Below, piece after piece: positions 63,874 through 64,000 of a stretch of 64,000 nt of DNA (positions are counted from its first letter, which is position 1; each line of letters opens with the position of its first letter). The stretch is from NCBI RefSeq assembly GCF_003390885.1, contig NZ_QMEL01000007.1, positions 99,370 through 163,369 of the forward strand, read 5' to 3'. Below the pieces are notes generated by a model, which did no database searches, was not told where the DNA came from, and worked only from the letters and a program-made list of their open reading frames with translations. Source of the stretch: Pelagibacterium sediminicola (GTDB lineage: Bacteria > Pseudomonadota > Alphaproteobacteria > Rhizobiales > Devosiaceae). Made by a program: the position numbers and the translations under genes.

Positions 63874-64000
63874 GTAAGCCTCCGTTGAGAGCCGCCTTGG
63901 CTTGCGCGATCGGTCTGATAGCTGACTGTCGGTATGGATATCTTTACAGATAGAAGCCGTGTCGAGCGGCTCGAGATCGTGGATACGGGCCGGCGCCGTC
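63874..64000 (+). mobile_element. Probable IS66-type element, left end (continues beyond window)
   Basis: GTAAGCCTCCGTTGAGAGCC at 63874 resembles the GTAAGC-type terminal inverted repeats of IS66-family elements. About 60 bases on, a reading frame typical of the IS66 accessory gene tnpA begins and runs off the window. The right end and target duplication are not visible, so the boundary is provisional. Confidence 0.6.
63934..64000 (+). CDS. IS66-type transposase accessory protein TnpA, N-terminal part
   Basis: The first 22 codons read MDIFTDRSRVERLEIVDTGR then RR. The VERLEIVDTGRRR start is typical of the IS66 TnpA helix-turn-helix accessory proteins found in Hyphomicrobiales. The gene is cut by the window end. 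The call depends on a short piece and on the inverted-repeat-like sequence just upstream. Confidence 0.6.
   Translation, partial: MDIFTDRSRVERLEIVDTGRRR

Overview
The window is high-GC, gene-dense alphaproteobacterial chromosome. The gene content points to the Hyphomicrobiales and best fits the Devosia/Pelagibacterium side. That rests on the petABC bc1 operon, the propionyl-CoA/methylmalonyl-CoA set, trmL-hemF, rplY-pth-ychF, a winged-helix/TPR membrane protein, DUF559/DUF1059/DUF423/DUF6653 families and abundant GC-rich palindromic intergenic repeats. The genus is inference only. About 66 protein-coding genes are supported, many joined by 4-nt ATGA/GTGA overlaps. I found no rRNA, tRNA or CRISPR array.

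Layout. 1-5.0 kb: 3' end of guanine deaminase, malate synthase G, a small membrane protein and adenine deaminase. 5.1-10.3 kb: a LacI regulator divergent from a complete ribose-type (CUT2) sugar ABC transporter, with two near-identical operators 21 bp apart in between and a strong terminator after the binding protein. 10.4-13.7 kb: otsA-otsB (trehalose) and a lone receiver-domain protein, separated by a hairpin-rich gap. 13.9-23.6 kb: a winged-helix/TM/TPR protein, then acuI-pccB-(DUF559)-pccA-mcm-mce, a route from acrylyl-CoA and propionyl-CoA to succinyl-CoA interrupted twice by palindromic repeats. 24.1-26.8 kb: a murD2-murL pair, the alternative way of putting D-glutamate into peptidoglycan. 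26.8-34.1 kb: phosphoesterase, a nonsense-broken NUDIX gene, glutathionyl-hydroquinone reductase, GNAT, CoA pyrophosphatase, cca, small proteins and trmL-hemF. 34.2-37.0 kb: petABC, closed by a terminator. 37.0-41.2 kb: apt, DUF423, two MaoC proteins and a drug-efflux MFS. 41.5-46.1 kb: ychF, pth, rplY, lipoprotein, prs. 46.4-49.1 kb: SH3 protein with PPHW repeats, small membrane proteins, a DMT transporter and a glycine-rich small protein. 49.2-53.9 kb: SDR-uvrC, pgsA-moaD-moaE, DUF6653. 53.9-57.7 kb: ilvE divergent from a MarR regulator, uppP, AI-2E transporter. 57.7-63.6 kb: ybjN-like/proC/csaA operon, phosphoesterase, ubiK, lgt-midA-pgeF. The window ends inside what looks like the left end of an IS66-type element.

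Repeats are the main accessory feature. There are six copies of a composite GC palindrome, three copies of a ~200-bp MITE-like element with terminal inverted repeats, and several smaller REP-like palindromes. The most notable biology is the MurD2-MurL pair, the acrylyl/propionyl-CoA cluster with its embedded DUF559 gene, the paired LacI operators, and the hairpin array between otsB and the receiver gene.
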